This document shows, piece after piece, positions 41,320 through 49,484 of a DNA stretch of 64,000 nt. Made by a program: the position numbers and the translations under genes. The number at the start of each line of letters is the position of its first letter. Position 1 is the first letter of the stretch. A model generated the notes under the pieces. That model was not told the DNA's origin. It saw only the letters and a list, made by a program, of their open reading frames with translations, and ran no database searches. This DNA is from Hymenobacter sp. BT559. Lineage in GTDB: Bacteria; Bacteroidota; Bacteroidia; Cytophagales; Hymenobacteraceae. Where the stretch lies: positions 248,001 through 312,000 of the forward strand of contig NZ_JAGETY010000004.1 of the NCBI RefSeq assembly GCF_017571525.1. The letters are read 5' to 3'.

Positions 41320-43449
41320 ATGGTCAGAAAACTGGTACTTATATTATTTCTTATCTTATACCTCACTTCGCTTGCTCACGCAGTTACCTACTACGTGAGT
41401 TCGCAGGGTGATGACGCGCAGGCTGGCACTTCGGTAGCTACAGCCTGGCGTTCTATCACGAAAGTGAATGCTGTTACATTCCAACCCGGCGACCGGGTGC
41501 TGTTTGAAGGTGGGCAAACATTTGCTGGCAGCATTACCCTAAAAGGCGCGGGTACCCGTGCCCAGCCCTTGGTAGTAAGCTCTTACGGCACTGGGCCGGC
41601 TACTATTGCCAGCGGTACCTCTAGCGGTTTTTACAGCTACAACGCGGCCGGCATTGAATTGCGGCGTCTCACCTTCGTGGGCGATGGCCTACTTACTAAC
41701 ACCGGCTCGGGCGTGACCTTTTACCTTGATTCACCCAGCACTACGCTCAGCTACCTGCGCCTCGATAGTCTCGATGTCAGTGGCTATCGCGAATCAGGCA
41801 TCTTGATTAGTAGCTGGAACGGCAGCAGCGGCTATGATGATGTGCGTATCACGGCTAGCCTGGTTCATGCCAATGGGGCGGCTGGCCTGCAATCTTACTC
41901 GCAGGACCTAGCAGCGCATCACAATTGGTATGTTGGTAATTGCCAAGCATTTGACAACTCAGGGCGCAGTGATGCCTATTACAACAATACGGGTAATGGC
42001 ATTGTGCTGGGCGGCATCGATGGCGCACTAATCGAATACTGCAAAGCCTACCATAACGGCTGGCTCAACGCTTACGTAAGCGGCGGCCCCGTTGGCATCT
42101 GGGGCTACTGCTGCAACAACCTGACTATCCAGAAGTGCGAGGCGCACCACAATATGACCGGCACCGCACACGATGGCGGCGGCTTCGACTTGGACGGTGG
42201 CTGCACCAATTCGGTGCTTCAATATAACTACTCGCATGACAACCAAGGCGCGGGCTACCTGCTGGCTCAGTACTATTATGCACCGCCAATGCACGACATT
42301 ATTATTCGATACAATGTAAGCAAAGATGATGCGCGCCGCAACAACCAAGGCGCTATTGAAATATGGTCGTCGGGCGCCAGCGGCGGCATCCAAAGAACTG
42401 ATATTTATAATAATACGGTGCTATTAAGCCCGCCCGACGATGGCTCACACCCTATGGCTGTATATATTGCAAGCTGCGACTATACCGACTTAACCATCCG
42501 CAACAACGTGTTTCAGACCACGGGAGGGCTGGAGGCATTGCACACCATATGCACTACCAATCTGAGCTTGCAAGGCAACTGCTACTGGAACCCTAGCCAA
42601 CTAACGCTGAACTGGAACGGCACTATTTATGGCGACCTGGCTACGTGGCGCACTGCTACCAACCAGGAGCAGCTTGCTAGTGGCCGCGCCACTGGCCTGA
42701 GCGTCGACCCCCAGTTGCCCAGCCCTGACCCGACCATGGCTCTGCCGGCTACCTCGCCGCTGCGCGGGGCTGGCATCAACTTAGAATATGAATTTAATAT
42801 TAACCCCGGCCCGCAGGACTTTGCCGGCAACCCTACGCCAGTGGCCCCTACTCCGGGCAATATTGGTGCCCTCGAAAATGTAAGCGGCATGGCTGCCACG
42901 CCGCTGCCCGTCGTACTCACCGACTTTGCGGTGACGCGCGTGGGCACGGCGGCCAAGCTCAGCTGGCGCACGGCCACGGAAGTAAGCAACGCCTATTTCA
43001 CGCCCGAGGTTAGCTTCAATGGCACCACCTTTACCAGCCTAAGCCGAGTTCCGGGCCAAGGCAGCAGCATCCAGCCGCATAGCTACACCTATACCGACGC
43101 TGGCTTGGCGCAATACCCCGCCGGCCCGGTATACTACCGCCTGCGCCAGGTAGATACCAATGGCACGGGCACCTTTTCGCCCGTGCGTACGCTCACCGGT
43201 GCTACGCCACCGGCGGCCAGCCTGCTCAGCTTCAAGGTATATCCTAACCCAGCTCCCGCCACGGCACAAGTGCTCGTAAAGGCCGAAGCCGGCGCCCAGG
43301 TGCAGTTGCTCAATATTCAAGGGCAACTCATTGCAAATGCCACAGTGGCCGGCGACGGCACCGTTATCCTGCCCACCAGTGGCCTAGCGGCAGGCCTCTA
43401 CATTGTGCGCTGCGGTACCCAGAATACCAAGCTGCTGCTCACCAATTAG
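41320..43449 (+). CDS. Secreted right-handed beta-helix protein with T9SS sorting domain
   Basis: A 709-residue protein with a signal peptide (about 1-21), then TYYVSSQGDDAQAGTSVATA, the start typical of parallel beta-helix pectate-lyase-like proteins. The helix region (about 25-480) has repeated Asn-rich rungs (IEYCKAYHNG, IQKCEAHHNMTG, LQYNYSHDNQGAG, IRYNVSKDDARRNNQG, DIYNNTV). A fibronectin-like module follows (about 529-625, LPVVLTDFAVTRVGTAAKLS), then a type A T9SS tail (about 630-709, FKVYPNPAPATAQVLV, ending GLYIVRCGTQNTKLLLTN). It probably acts on or binds polysaccharide outside the cell; the catalytic residues are not certain. Its leader and first codons are AT-rich. Confidence 0.88.
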   Translation: MVRKLVLILFLILYLTSLAHAVTYYVSSQGDDAQAGTSVATAWRSITKVNAVTFQPGDRVLFEGGQTFAGSITLKGAGTRAQPLVVSSYGTGPATIASGTSSGFYSYNAAGIELRRLTFVGDGLLTNTGSGVTFYLDSPSTTLSYLRLDSLDVSGYRESGILISSWNGSSGYDDVRITASLVHANGAAGLQSYSQDLAAHHNWYVGNCQAFDNSGRSDAYYNNTGNGIVLGGIDGALIEYCKAYHNGWLNAYVSGGPVGIWGYCCNNLTIQKCEAHHNMTGTAHDGGGFDLDGGCTNSVLQYNYSHDNQGAGYLLAQYYYAPPMHDIIIRYNVSKDDARRNNQGAIEIWSSGASGGIQRTDIYNNTVLLSPPDDGSHPMAVYIASCDYTDLTIRNNVFQTTGGLEALHTICTTNLSLQGNCYWNPSQLTLNWNGTIYGDLATWRTATNQEQLASGRATGLSVDPQLPSPDPTMALPATSPLRGAGINLEYEFNINPGPQDFAGNPTPVAPTPGNIGALENVSGMAATPLPVVLTDFAVTRVGTAAKLSWRTATEVSNAYFTPEVSFNGTTFTSLSRVPGQGSSIQPHSYTYTDAGLAQYPAGPVYYRLRQVDTNGTGTFSPVRTLTGATPPAASLLSFKVYPNPAPATAQVLVKAEAGAQVQLLNIQGQLIANATVAGDGTVILPTSGLAAGLYIVRCGTQNTKLLLTN

Positions 43450-43480
43450 TGCTGCCTACTAGGGCGACCTAAGATGCCTC

Positions 43481-43534
43481 CGCCAGCCCAGCAGTTGTTT
43501 AAGGAAGCTTCCTTAAACAACTGCTGGGCTGGCG
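43481..43534. repeat. 54-bp perfect palindrome
   Basis: The arms 43481-43507 and 43508-43534 are exact reverse complements with no spacer (CGCCAGCCCAGCAGTTGTTT ... centre AAGCTT ...). No T run follows, so it is not a plain intrinsic terminator, though a transcript from the beta-helix gene would form a very stable hairpin. It lies 31 bp past that gene and 40 bp before the next start. Confidence 0.95.
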
Positions 43535-43574
43535 ACTTTAACAGGCGCCCGTTTTTGTTGACTGCCTATCACTC

Positions 43575-44108
43575 ATGTTTACTCCCGACCTCGACCCACT
43601 GCGCTATCCCATTGGCCAGCCGCAGTTGCCCACCGCGCCGCTCACAGCCGCCGAGCGGGCGCCTTACCTTCAGCAGCTCGCCGAGCTGCCTGCCCAGCTT
43701 ACGGCCGCCGCCCGCCGCGTGGGCGGCGAGCGCTTGCAGCTGCCCTACCGCCCCGGGGGCTGGACCGGCCGCCAGGTAATTCACCACGTGGCCGACTCGC
43801 ACCTGAATGCCTACACACGCTTCCGGCTAGCCCTCACGGAGGATAACCCGACCATTCGCCCCTACGACGAAGCGGCATGGGCCGAGCTGCCCGATGTGGC
43901 CGCCACGCCCATCACGGTGTCGCTAGCCCTGCTTGAGAGCTTGCACAGCCGCTGGGGTACGCTGCTGCACCACCTCGACGAGGCGCAGTGGCAGCGCACC
44001 TTTTACCACCCTGGCTCCCAGAAAACGGCTACCCTGGCCCAGACGCTGGTGCTCTATGCCTGGCACGGCCGGCACCATCTGGCACACCTGGAATTGCTAG
44101 CCCAATAG
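43575..44108 (+). CDS. DinB/YfiT-family putative metal-dependent transferase
   Basis: A 177-residue protein beginning DLDPLRYPIGQPQLP, the N-terminal signature of YfiT-like proteins. RPGGWTGRQVIHHVADSHLN and YAWHGRHHLAHLELL give the three-histidine metal site of the DinB fold. Bacillus YfiT is a bacillithiol transferase; whether this one uses a thiol substrate is unknown. It is a second DinB-superfamily gene in the window, only distantly similar to that at 7141. It starts 40 bp after the palindrome. Confidence 0.9.
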   Translation: MFTPDLDPLRYPIGQPQLPTAPLTAAERAPYLQQLAELPAQLTAAARRVGGERLQLPYRPGGWTGRQVIHHVADSHLNAYTRFRLALTEDNPTIRPYDEAAWAELPDVAATPITVSLALLESLHSRWGTLLHHLDEAQWQRTFYHPGSQKTATLAQTLVLYAWHGRHHLAHLELLAQ

Positions 44109-44123
44109 GGCAAGCTTAAAAAT

Positions 44124-44161
44124 AAAAACCCGCCCGGCTACTGCTAGCTGGGCGGGTTTTT
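44124..44161. terminator. Bidirectional terminator
   Basis: AAAAACCCGCCC pairs with GGGCGGGTTTTT, with further imperfect pairing near the loop. It lies between the convergent YfiT-like gene and the TPR lipoprotein gene. Confidence 0.85.
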
Positions 44162-44181
44162 GCGTTAGTCAATACACAAAG

Positions 44182-45048
44182 CTACTTCTTGATGGGCCGC
44201 ACCATGCTGCTACCCTTGCCGTAGCGGCGCAGGCTTTTTTCGGCTTCTGGGTTGAGTTTGGCGGCTTTTTCCAGGTCTTTGCGGGCCTCCTTCATGCGGT
44301 CGAAGCTGGCATAGCTGATGCCCCGGTACTCGATGGCATCGGCGTAGAGCGAGTCGAGGGCAATGGCGCGCGTAAAGTCGGCCACGGCCGGCTTGTACTG
44401 ATACATCTGCATTTTGGCTACGCCCCGGCCGAAGTAGGCCTCCTTGTCATCGGGCCGCAACTTCACGGCGCCACTAAAGTCGTTGGCGGCCGCCTTGTAC
44501 TCTTTCAGCATCAACTCATTGACAGCCTTATTGTAGTACACATCGGGGTTGCCACGCATGGTGCGCAGGGCGGCTACGTAGTCTGGCTTGGCCTCTTTAT
44601 AGTTTTTAAGATTGGAGTAAGCCTTGGCCCGCTCAAGGTGGGCGCGGGCATCCTTGGGCCGGGTTTGCAGCACGAGGTTGGCCCTAGCCAGCTGGTAGCG
44701 GTAGTCGGCAGTACTCATCTTGCGCTCGGCTGCGCGCTCGGCCGAGGCCGCGGCCGCCGATAGGGCCGTGGGGTCGACTACCGCCGAAGCGGCTTCGGCC
44801 GATGGGGTATCCAAGGTTTCGGCCGGTATTTCGGGGACCGTGGGTGCGGCGGTGGCGGCGGGGTCGGGCGTGGGCAGGGCCGTTACGTCGGTAGCCGGGG
44901 CGGTGGTCTCAGTAGTAGTGGGGGTGCTGCGCGTCGTGGCGGCCGTGCTGGCCGTGGGCCGGTCGGTTTCTGTGGCGGTGGCGCAGCCGCTGGCGAAGGC
45001 TAGCAGTGCGAGCGCGACAGGCGCATAAATAGTAGAGAGCGACTTCAT
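44182..45048 (-). CDS. TPR-repeat lipoprotein
   Basis: A 288-residue protein with a lipoprotein signal (MKSLSTIYAPVALALLAFAS followed by Gly-Cys at the lipobox). A Thr/Pro/Ala-rich linker of about 70 residues follows, then about four TPR repeats (AHLERAKAYSNLKNYKEAKP, VYYNKAVNELMLKEYKAAAN, AYFGRGVAKMQMYQYKPAVA, AIEYRGISYASFDRMKEARK). It is probably attached to the outer membrane and works as a protein-interaction scaffold; the partner is unknown. The promoter should lie in 45049-45251, shared with lpdA on the other strand. Confidence 0.9.
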   Translation of the reverse strand: MKSLSTIYAPVALALLAFASGCATATETDRPTASTAATTRSTPTTTETTAPATDVTALPTPDPAATAAPTVPEIPAETLDTPSAEAASAVVDPTALSAAAASAERAAERKMSTADYRYQLARANLVLQTRPKDARAHLERAKAYSNLKNYKEAKPDYVAALRTMRGNPDVYYNKAVNELMLKEYKAAANDFSGAVKLRPDDKEAYFGRGVAKMQMYQYKPAVADFTRAIALDSLYADAIEYRGISYASFDRMKEARKDLEKAAKLNPEAEKSLRRYGKGSSMVRPIKK

Positions 45049-45251
45049 TGAAAAGATGACTGAGCAGGCTAGCCGGCCAGGGTGCCGGCACTTTTTCCCT
45101 TCTACGGAAAAGTGCGGCTAGGGTAACGCCCCAATGCAAGCCCTACTCTAAAAAGTCGCTCGAACCGCTAGCCCGGCGCCGGGGTTATCTTTGCCCGCCC
45201 CGGCCTGGCTGGCGGCTTTTCCTATTTCATTCCTCCGTTTAAGTTAACCTC

Positions 45252-46646
45252 ATGGCATTGCAATTTGACCTGGTAGTAATTGGCTCAGGGCCCGGTGGGT
45301 ACGTGGCCGCCATCCGCGCCGCACAGCTAGGGCTGAAAGTAGGCGTGGTAGAGCGCGAAAGCCTCGGCGGCATCTGCCTCAACTGGGGCTGCATCCCCAC
45401 CAAGGCCCTGCTCAAAACCGCCCAGGTATACGAGTACCTCCAGCACGCCCAAGACTATGGCCTCACGGTGCAGGGCGCGGGCTTCGACTTCAACGCCGTT
45501 ATCAAGCGCAGCCGGGGCGTGGCCGACGGCATGAGCAAGGGCATCAACTTTCTATTTAAGAAAAACAAAATCGAGGTTGTAAACGGCACCGGCAAGCTGC
45601 TAGCCCCTGGTAAGGTAGAAGTGACCAAGGCTGACGGCACCAAGGAAACCGTAGAGGCCAAGAGCATTATTCTGGCCACCGGCGCCCGCGCCCGCCAGCT
45701 GCCCAACCTGCCCATCGACGACAAGAAAATCATCGGCTACCGCAAGGCCATGACTCCCGACAGCCTGCCCAAGCGTATGGTAGTGGTGGGCTCGGGCGCC
45801 ATCGGTGTCGAGTTTGCCTACTTCTACCGCTCGCTCGGCACTGAGGTAACCATTGTGGAGTACCTGCCGCGCATCGTGCCCGTAGAGGACGAAGAGGTGT
45901 CGCGCCAGATGGAGAAATCGTACAAGAAGCTGGGCATCAACATCCTCACCAGCGCCGAGGTAACCAAAGTAGACACCAGCGGCGCAGGCTGCAACGTGTT
46001 TATCAAAACGGCCAAGGGCGAACAGCAGATTGCCTGCGACGTGGTGCTGAGCGCCGTGGGCGTGCAAACCAACCTCGAAAACATCGGCCTCGAAGAGCTC
46101 GGCATCAAGACCGAGAAGGGCCGCGTGCTGGTCGATAATTTCTACCAGACCAACGTACCCGGCATCTACGCCATTGGCGACATCATTCCGGGCCCGGCGC
46201 TAGCCCACGTGGCTTCGGCCGAGGGCATCATCTGCGTCGAGAAAATCACGGGTCATAACCCCGAGCCGCTCAACTACCAGAACATTCCCGGCTGCACCTA
46301 CGCCCAGCCCGAAATTGCCAGCGTGGGCCTCACCGAGGCCGAAGCCAAGGCCAAGGGCTACGACATTCGAGTGGGTAAATTCCCGTTCTCGGCCTCGGGC
46401 AAAGCCTCGGCCGCCGGTGCCAAAGACGGCTTTGTGAAAGTGATTTTCGACAAGAAGTACGGCGAGTGGCTGGGCGCCCACATGATTGGCGCTAATGTGA
46501 CCGAGATGATTGCCGAAGTGGTAGTGGCGCGTAAGCTCGAAACCACCGGCCACGAAATCATCAAGGCGGTGCACCCCCACCCCACCATGAGCGAGGCTAT
46601 TATGGAAGCTGCCGCTGCTGCTTACGATGAGGTAATTCACTTATAA
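45252..46646 (+). CDS. lpdA: Dihydrolipoyl dehydrogenase (E3)
   Basis: A FAD enzyme that re-oxidises the lipoyl groups of 2-oxoacid dehydrogenase complexes. The 464-residue protein has the FAD motif GSGPGGYVAA, the redox cysteines 42 and 47 in GGICLNWGCIP, the NAD motif VVGSGAIGVEFAYFY and the C-terminal catalytic HPHPTMSE (His443). It is the natural partner of the E2 at 9878-11578, though 34 kb away. It is followed by a terminator and looks monocistronic. Confidence 0.97.
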   Translation: MALQFDLVVIGSGPGGYVAAIRAAQLGLKVGVVERESLGGICLNWGCIPTKALLKTAQVYEYLQHAQDYGLTVQGAGFDFNAVIKRSRGVADGMSKGINFLFKKNKIEVVNGTGKLLAPGKVEVTKADGTKETVEAKSIILATGARARQLPNLPIDDKKIIGYRKAMTPDSLPKRMVVVGSGAIGVEFAYFYRSLGTEVTIVEYLPRIVPVEDEEVSRQMEKSYKKLGINILTSAEVTKVDTSGAGCNVFIKTAKGEQQIACDVVLSAVGVQTNLENIGLEELGIKTEKGRVLVDNFYQTNVPGIYAIGDIIPGPALAHVASAEGIICVEKITGHNPEPLNYQNIPGCTYAQPEIASVGLTEAEAKAKGYDIRVGKFPFSASGKASAAGAKDGFVKVIFDKKYGEWLGAHMIGANVTEMIAEVVVARKLETTGHEIIKAVHPHPTMSEAIMEAAAAAYDEVIHL

Positions 46647-46666
46647 AAAATTGTAATGTTCGCTGA

Positions 46667-46696
46667 AAAGCCGGCCTAGCAGATAGGCCGGCTTTT
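46667..46696 (+). terminator. Terminator of lpdA
   Basis: The 13-bp stem AAAAGCCGGCCTA/TAGGCCGGCTTTT closes a 4-nt loop and is followed by a T run. Confidence 0.9.
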
Positions 46697-46744
46697 TTTA
46701 CATCTATATTTGAAAGCTATTTTTCATCTTCATTCTTTTTCCAT

Positions 46745-47467
46745 ATGCAAAAAGTATTTACCCATTCACTAGCTCTCGGTTTGCTGGCGAGTACACTGCT
46801 GGGCAGCGGCTGCGCGGCGTCGTACACGCCCATGCACCCCGAGCATGTGGCTACCTACCAATCATCCCCGGCTGGCTCGCCCCTGCAGTTTGGCTATCAA
46901 TACGATGCGTTGCGCCTGCGTGGCCGCAATAAGAAGTACGCCAAGAAAGAGCAGAAGCATGGCTACCACGTAGTAGCCGTGCGCGTCACGAACAACACGG
47001 CGGCGGAAATCAACTTCTCGCGCGATGCCGTGCTGTATTGCGGCGACCGCCCCGTGCAGCCCGTTGCGCCCCAGATTGCTGCGCAGGATATGAAGCAGGG
47101 AGTTTGGATTTATTTGCTCTACCTCCCGCTCAACTTCACTATCGGCGGCACCACGACCAGCAATGGCTACGGCCAAACCACGACCACGGGCGGTACTTAC
47201 TTACCCACCGGCCCGTTCATTGCGGGCGGCAATATCCTGGGTGCCTCCCTGGCTAATGCCAACTTTCGGCGCGACCTCGAAGCTAATGACCTCATCAACC
47301 GCAACATACGCCCCGGCGAAACGGTGTATGGCCTCATCAGCCTGCGCGAGCCTAGCGTGGCGCCGCTACGCCTCGAACTGCGCACGGTAGCCAGCGCCGC
47401 GCCACTGAGCGCACCAGCCCCGGCACTGCCGCCCGCCAGCTCACCCACGCCCGGGGGCGGCAACTAA
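46745..47467 (+). CDS. Predicted lipoprotein, unknown family
   Basis: A 240-residue protein with a lipoprotein signal (ALGLLASTLLGSGC, Cys at about 23) and a soluble beta-rich domain (YHVVAVRVTNNTAAEINFSR, the pattern of a domain that binds or carries a conserved Asn-Asn turn). A Gly/Thr-rich hydrophobic stretch (VWIYLLYLPLNFTIGGTTTS) follows, then a C-terminal Pro/Ala-rich tail. The family is unnamed to me. It is convergent with the YceI gene across a 33-bp-arm hairpin. Confidence 0.75.
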   Translation: MQKVFTHSLALGLLASTLLGSGCAASYTPMHPEHVATYQSSPAGSPLQFGYQYDALRLRGRNKKYAKKEQKHGYHVVAVRVTNNTAAEINFSRDAVLYCGDRPVQPVAPQIAAQDMKQGVWIYLLYLPLNFTIGGTTTSNGYGQTTTTGGTYLPTGPFIAGGNILGASLANANFRRDLEANDLINRNIRPGETVYGLISLREPSVAPLRLELRTVASAAPLSAPAPALPPASSPTPGGGN

Positions 47468-47487
47468 GTGGCTTGCGCCAGCACATG

Positions 47488-47556
47488 GCTAGCCCCATTG
47501 GGCACAAAAAAGGCCCCGCAGCGTGCGGGGCCTTTTTTGTGCCCAATGGGGCTAGC
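47488..47556. terminator. Very long perfect hairpin, probable bidirectional terminator
   Basis: The arms 47488-47520 and 47524-47556 are exact reverse complements of 33 nt around a GCG loop. The inner part (AAAAAAGGCCCCGCA and its complement with a T run) has terminator form in both directions. The outer part (GCTAGCCCCATTGGGCAC) extends it well beyond a normal terminator. It lies between two convergent genes. Confidence 0.95.
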
Positions 47557-47562
47557 GAGCAA

Positions 47563-48210
47563 TTAGGCTTGCTTAGCTACCACGTTGAAGGTCAGGTCGA
47601 ACGTGTCGTAGATGGCCTTATCGCCGATGCTGTCGAAGAAAGTCTTCGAGCCATACTTCAGGCCAAACTTGGTGCGGTCGATGGTTACCTTACCGGTGGC
47701 GGCAGCTACGCCGTTTTTAACGCCTACTTTGGCGGGGAAGCTGATTTGCTGCGTCACCCCTTTGATAGTGAGGTCGCCAGTGATGGTGGCGTTGTCGGCG
47801 TCGGCCTTGGCACCAGCAATCGGCTTCACACTAGTGATTTTGAACGTCGAAGTAGGATACTTCTCTACGCCAAAGAAGTCGTCGCTGCTCATGTGACCCA
47901 CAAATTTGGCGTGGTTGGCGGCGTCGGTGATGTCGGTGGCTTTCATCGACTTCATGTCGACGGTCACGGTGCCGCCTACTACCTGGTTGCCATTCACTTG
48001 CAGCTCGCCGCTAGTGAACTGCATGGTGCCGTTGTGGCCGTGGGTTACGGCTTTGCCTTCCCAGCCCAGGGTGCTCAACTGCGGCTGTACTTTGTAAATT
48101 ACCACCTTGGCGGCTACGCTGGCCGGAGCTTTAGGAGCTTTGTGAGCAAACGCAGCGGGAGCAGCCAGCAGGGCAGCGCCGAGCAGAACGGGCATTAAAA
48201 ACTTTTTCAT
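47563..48210 (-). CDS. YceI-family periplasmic protein
   Basis: A 215-residue protein with a signal peptide (MKKFLMPVLLGAALLAAPAA, cleaved near AFA) and the YceI lipocalin-like beta barrel: LGWEGKAVTHGHNGTMQFTS, GTVTVDMKSMKATDI, HMSSDDFFGVEKYPTSTFKI, and VTIDRTKFGLKYGSKTFF. The family binds polyisoprenoid-type lipids and is found with various envelope and stress roles. It lies 68 bp downstream of a MarR regulator on the same strand. Confidence 0.95.
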   Translation of the reverse strand: MKKFLMPVLLGAALLAAPAAFAHKAPKAPASVAAKVVIYKVQPQLSTLGWEGKAVTHGHNGTMQFTSGELQVNGNQVVGGTVTVDMKSMKATDITDAANHAKFVGHMSSDDFFGVEKYPTSTFKITSVKPIAGAKADADNATITGDLTIKGVTQQISFPAKVGVKNGVAAATGKVTIDRTKFGLKYGSKTFFDSIGDKAIYDTFDLTFNVVAKQA

Positions 48211-48278
48211 GAGTTGGGGTAAAAGAAAAAAGGAGTTAGTTGAAAATGACAGGTAGCGGGCACACAGGCCCTAGCCAA

Positions 48279-48737
48279 TTAGTGTGCCCGAAGCTTGTCG
48301 AGCAGGTCGTTGAGTTGCTTTAGCTCGTCTTCACTCAGGGCATCAGGGCCATGCTGGCGAAACTCGGTGAGGCCGCTTTCGTCAATCTGGCGCAGCAGGG
48401 CCAGCCCCGCCTCGGTGATGCGAATGTCTACGGCGCGGCGGTTGGCGGGGCACACGGTGCGCGTCACGAGCTTTTTTTCCTCCAGCTTGTCCACGATGCG
48501 CGAGGCGTTGCTGGTCTTGTCCAGCATACGCTCGATGAGCATGGCCACGGTGGCCGGCTTGGGGTGCTGGCCGCGCAAGATGCGCAGCACGTTAAATTGC
48601 GGCAGCGTGAGGCCGTAGGGGCGGAAAGCGGCTGCCTGCCGCAGCGACAGCCAGCCCGACGTGAACAGAATGTTCAGGTAGGCTTTTTGGCCTTCACTTT
48701 GGAAGGAAGTTTGCTTTATTTCGTCTTCGAGGCGCAC
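48279..48737 (-). CDS. MarR-family transcriptional regulator
   Basis: A 152-residue winged-helix regulator. YGLTLPQFNVLRILRGQHPK and TVAMLIERMLDKTSNASRIV form the HTH, and the wing is KLVTRTVCPANRRAVDIRIT. Length and layout are typical. It precedes the YceI gene on the same strand; MarR-YceI pairs are frequent, so it probably regulates itself and yceI. A candidate operator lies just upstream at 48767-48787. The ligand is unknown. Confidence 0.93.
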   Translation of the reverse strand: MRLEDEIKQTSFQSEGQKAYLNILFTSGWLSLRQAAAFRPYGLTLPQFNVLRILRGQHPKPATVAMLIERMLDKTSNASRIVDKLEEKKLVTRTVCPANRRAVDIRITEAGLALLRQIDESGLTEFRQHGPDALSEDELKQLNDLLDKLRAH

Positions 48738-48766
48738 GGTGTTTTTGAATTACAGCTGCAAATTTA

Positions 48767-48787
48767 ATGTACATACATCAAATGTAC
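48767..48787. promoter_or_regulatory. Candidate MarR operator
   Basis: ATGTACAT (48767-48774) is a palindrome and a second ATGTAC follows at 48782-48787, 15 bp away. It is 30 bp upstream of the marR start in an AT-rich promoter region, which fits an auto-regulatory site. This is inference. Confidence 0.4.
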
Positions 48788-48879
48788 CAACACCGTTCCC
48801 GCATTTTACTATTTTTTTTTTGCTGCGTAGAAGGGGCTGCCCGCTAGGCAGTCCTCACTCTTTCTTTTTCTAACACCTT

Positions 48880-49449
48880 ATGCGCTTCTCTTCTTATTTC
48901 GCTGCTACTTTGCTAGGGACTTCCCTTTCGCTGACTGCCCTCACCAGCCAGGCGCAGTCGGGCGGCACGCCTATTCGCCCCAACCGCAACGCCCAGTTTG
49001 TATTTCGCAATGGCGAGGTAGTGCAGCGGCTGGGCACCCAGATTACCCCCCTAGCCCAGAACGTGCGCCTGCCCAATGGCACGAAAATCAACGTAAAGAG
49101 CGGCATTGTCGAGTTTCCGGGCGGTAAGATTACCAGTCTGCACGAAAATGACTACATCAATGCCGAAGGTGGCATTGTATTCAGCACGCCGCAGAGTGCG
49201 GCGGCGGCGCGCGGCGACAACTCGGTGGACGCCAATGCCAAATACGACAAATACGTGCAGGTGGGCACCGCCCCTACTACCATCACAGCCGATGCGCCCA
49301 ACGAGCGCGAGCAGCTGCTGATGCAGAAGATAGAGCTACTCAACCGCAAGGTGACGCTGCTGCAGCAAACCCACCCCAATGCGCCCAGCACCGATGCTGT
49401 AGACCGCCAGCTGCAAGACCTGGATGCCCGCATTAAAGCCATGAAATAA
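48880..49449 (+). CDS. Secreted protein, DUF6799-like
   Basis: A 189-residue protein with a signal peptide (about 1-26, ending SQAQ). A small beta domain follows (FRNGEVVQRLGTQITPLAQN, RLPNGTKINVKSGIVEFPGG), of the type seen in Hymenobacter DUF6799 proteins. The C-terminal coiled coil (REQLLMQKIELLNRKVTLLQ and later RQLQDLDARIKAMK) may mediate oligomerisation. The function is unknown. It is divergent from marR. Confidence 0.75.
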   Translation: MRFSSYFAATLLGTSLSLTALTSQAQSGGTPIRPNRNAQFVFRNGEVVQRLGTQITPLAQNVRLPNGTKINVKSGIVEFPGGKITSLHENDYINAEGGIVFSTPQSAAAARGDNSVDANAKYDKYVQVGTAPTTITADAPNEREQLLMQKIELLNRKVTLLQQTHPNAPSTDAVDRQLQDLDARIKAMK

Positions 49450-49484
49450 GCTGAGCGTCCGCTTTCAGCCGTGCGGCAGCTGCC

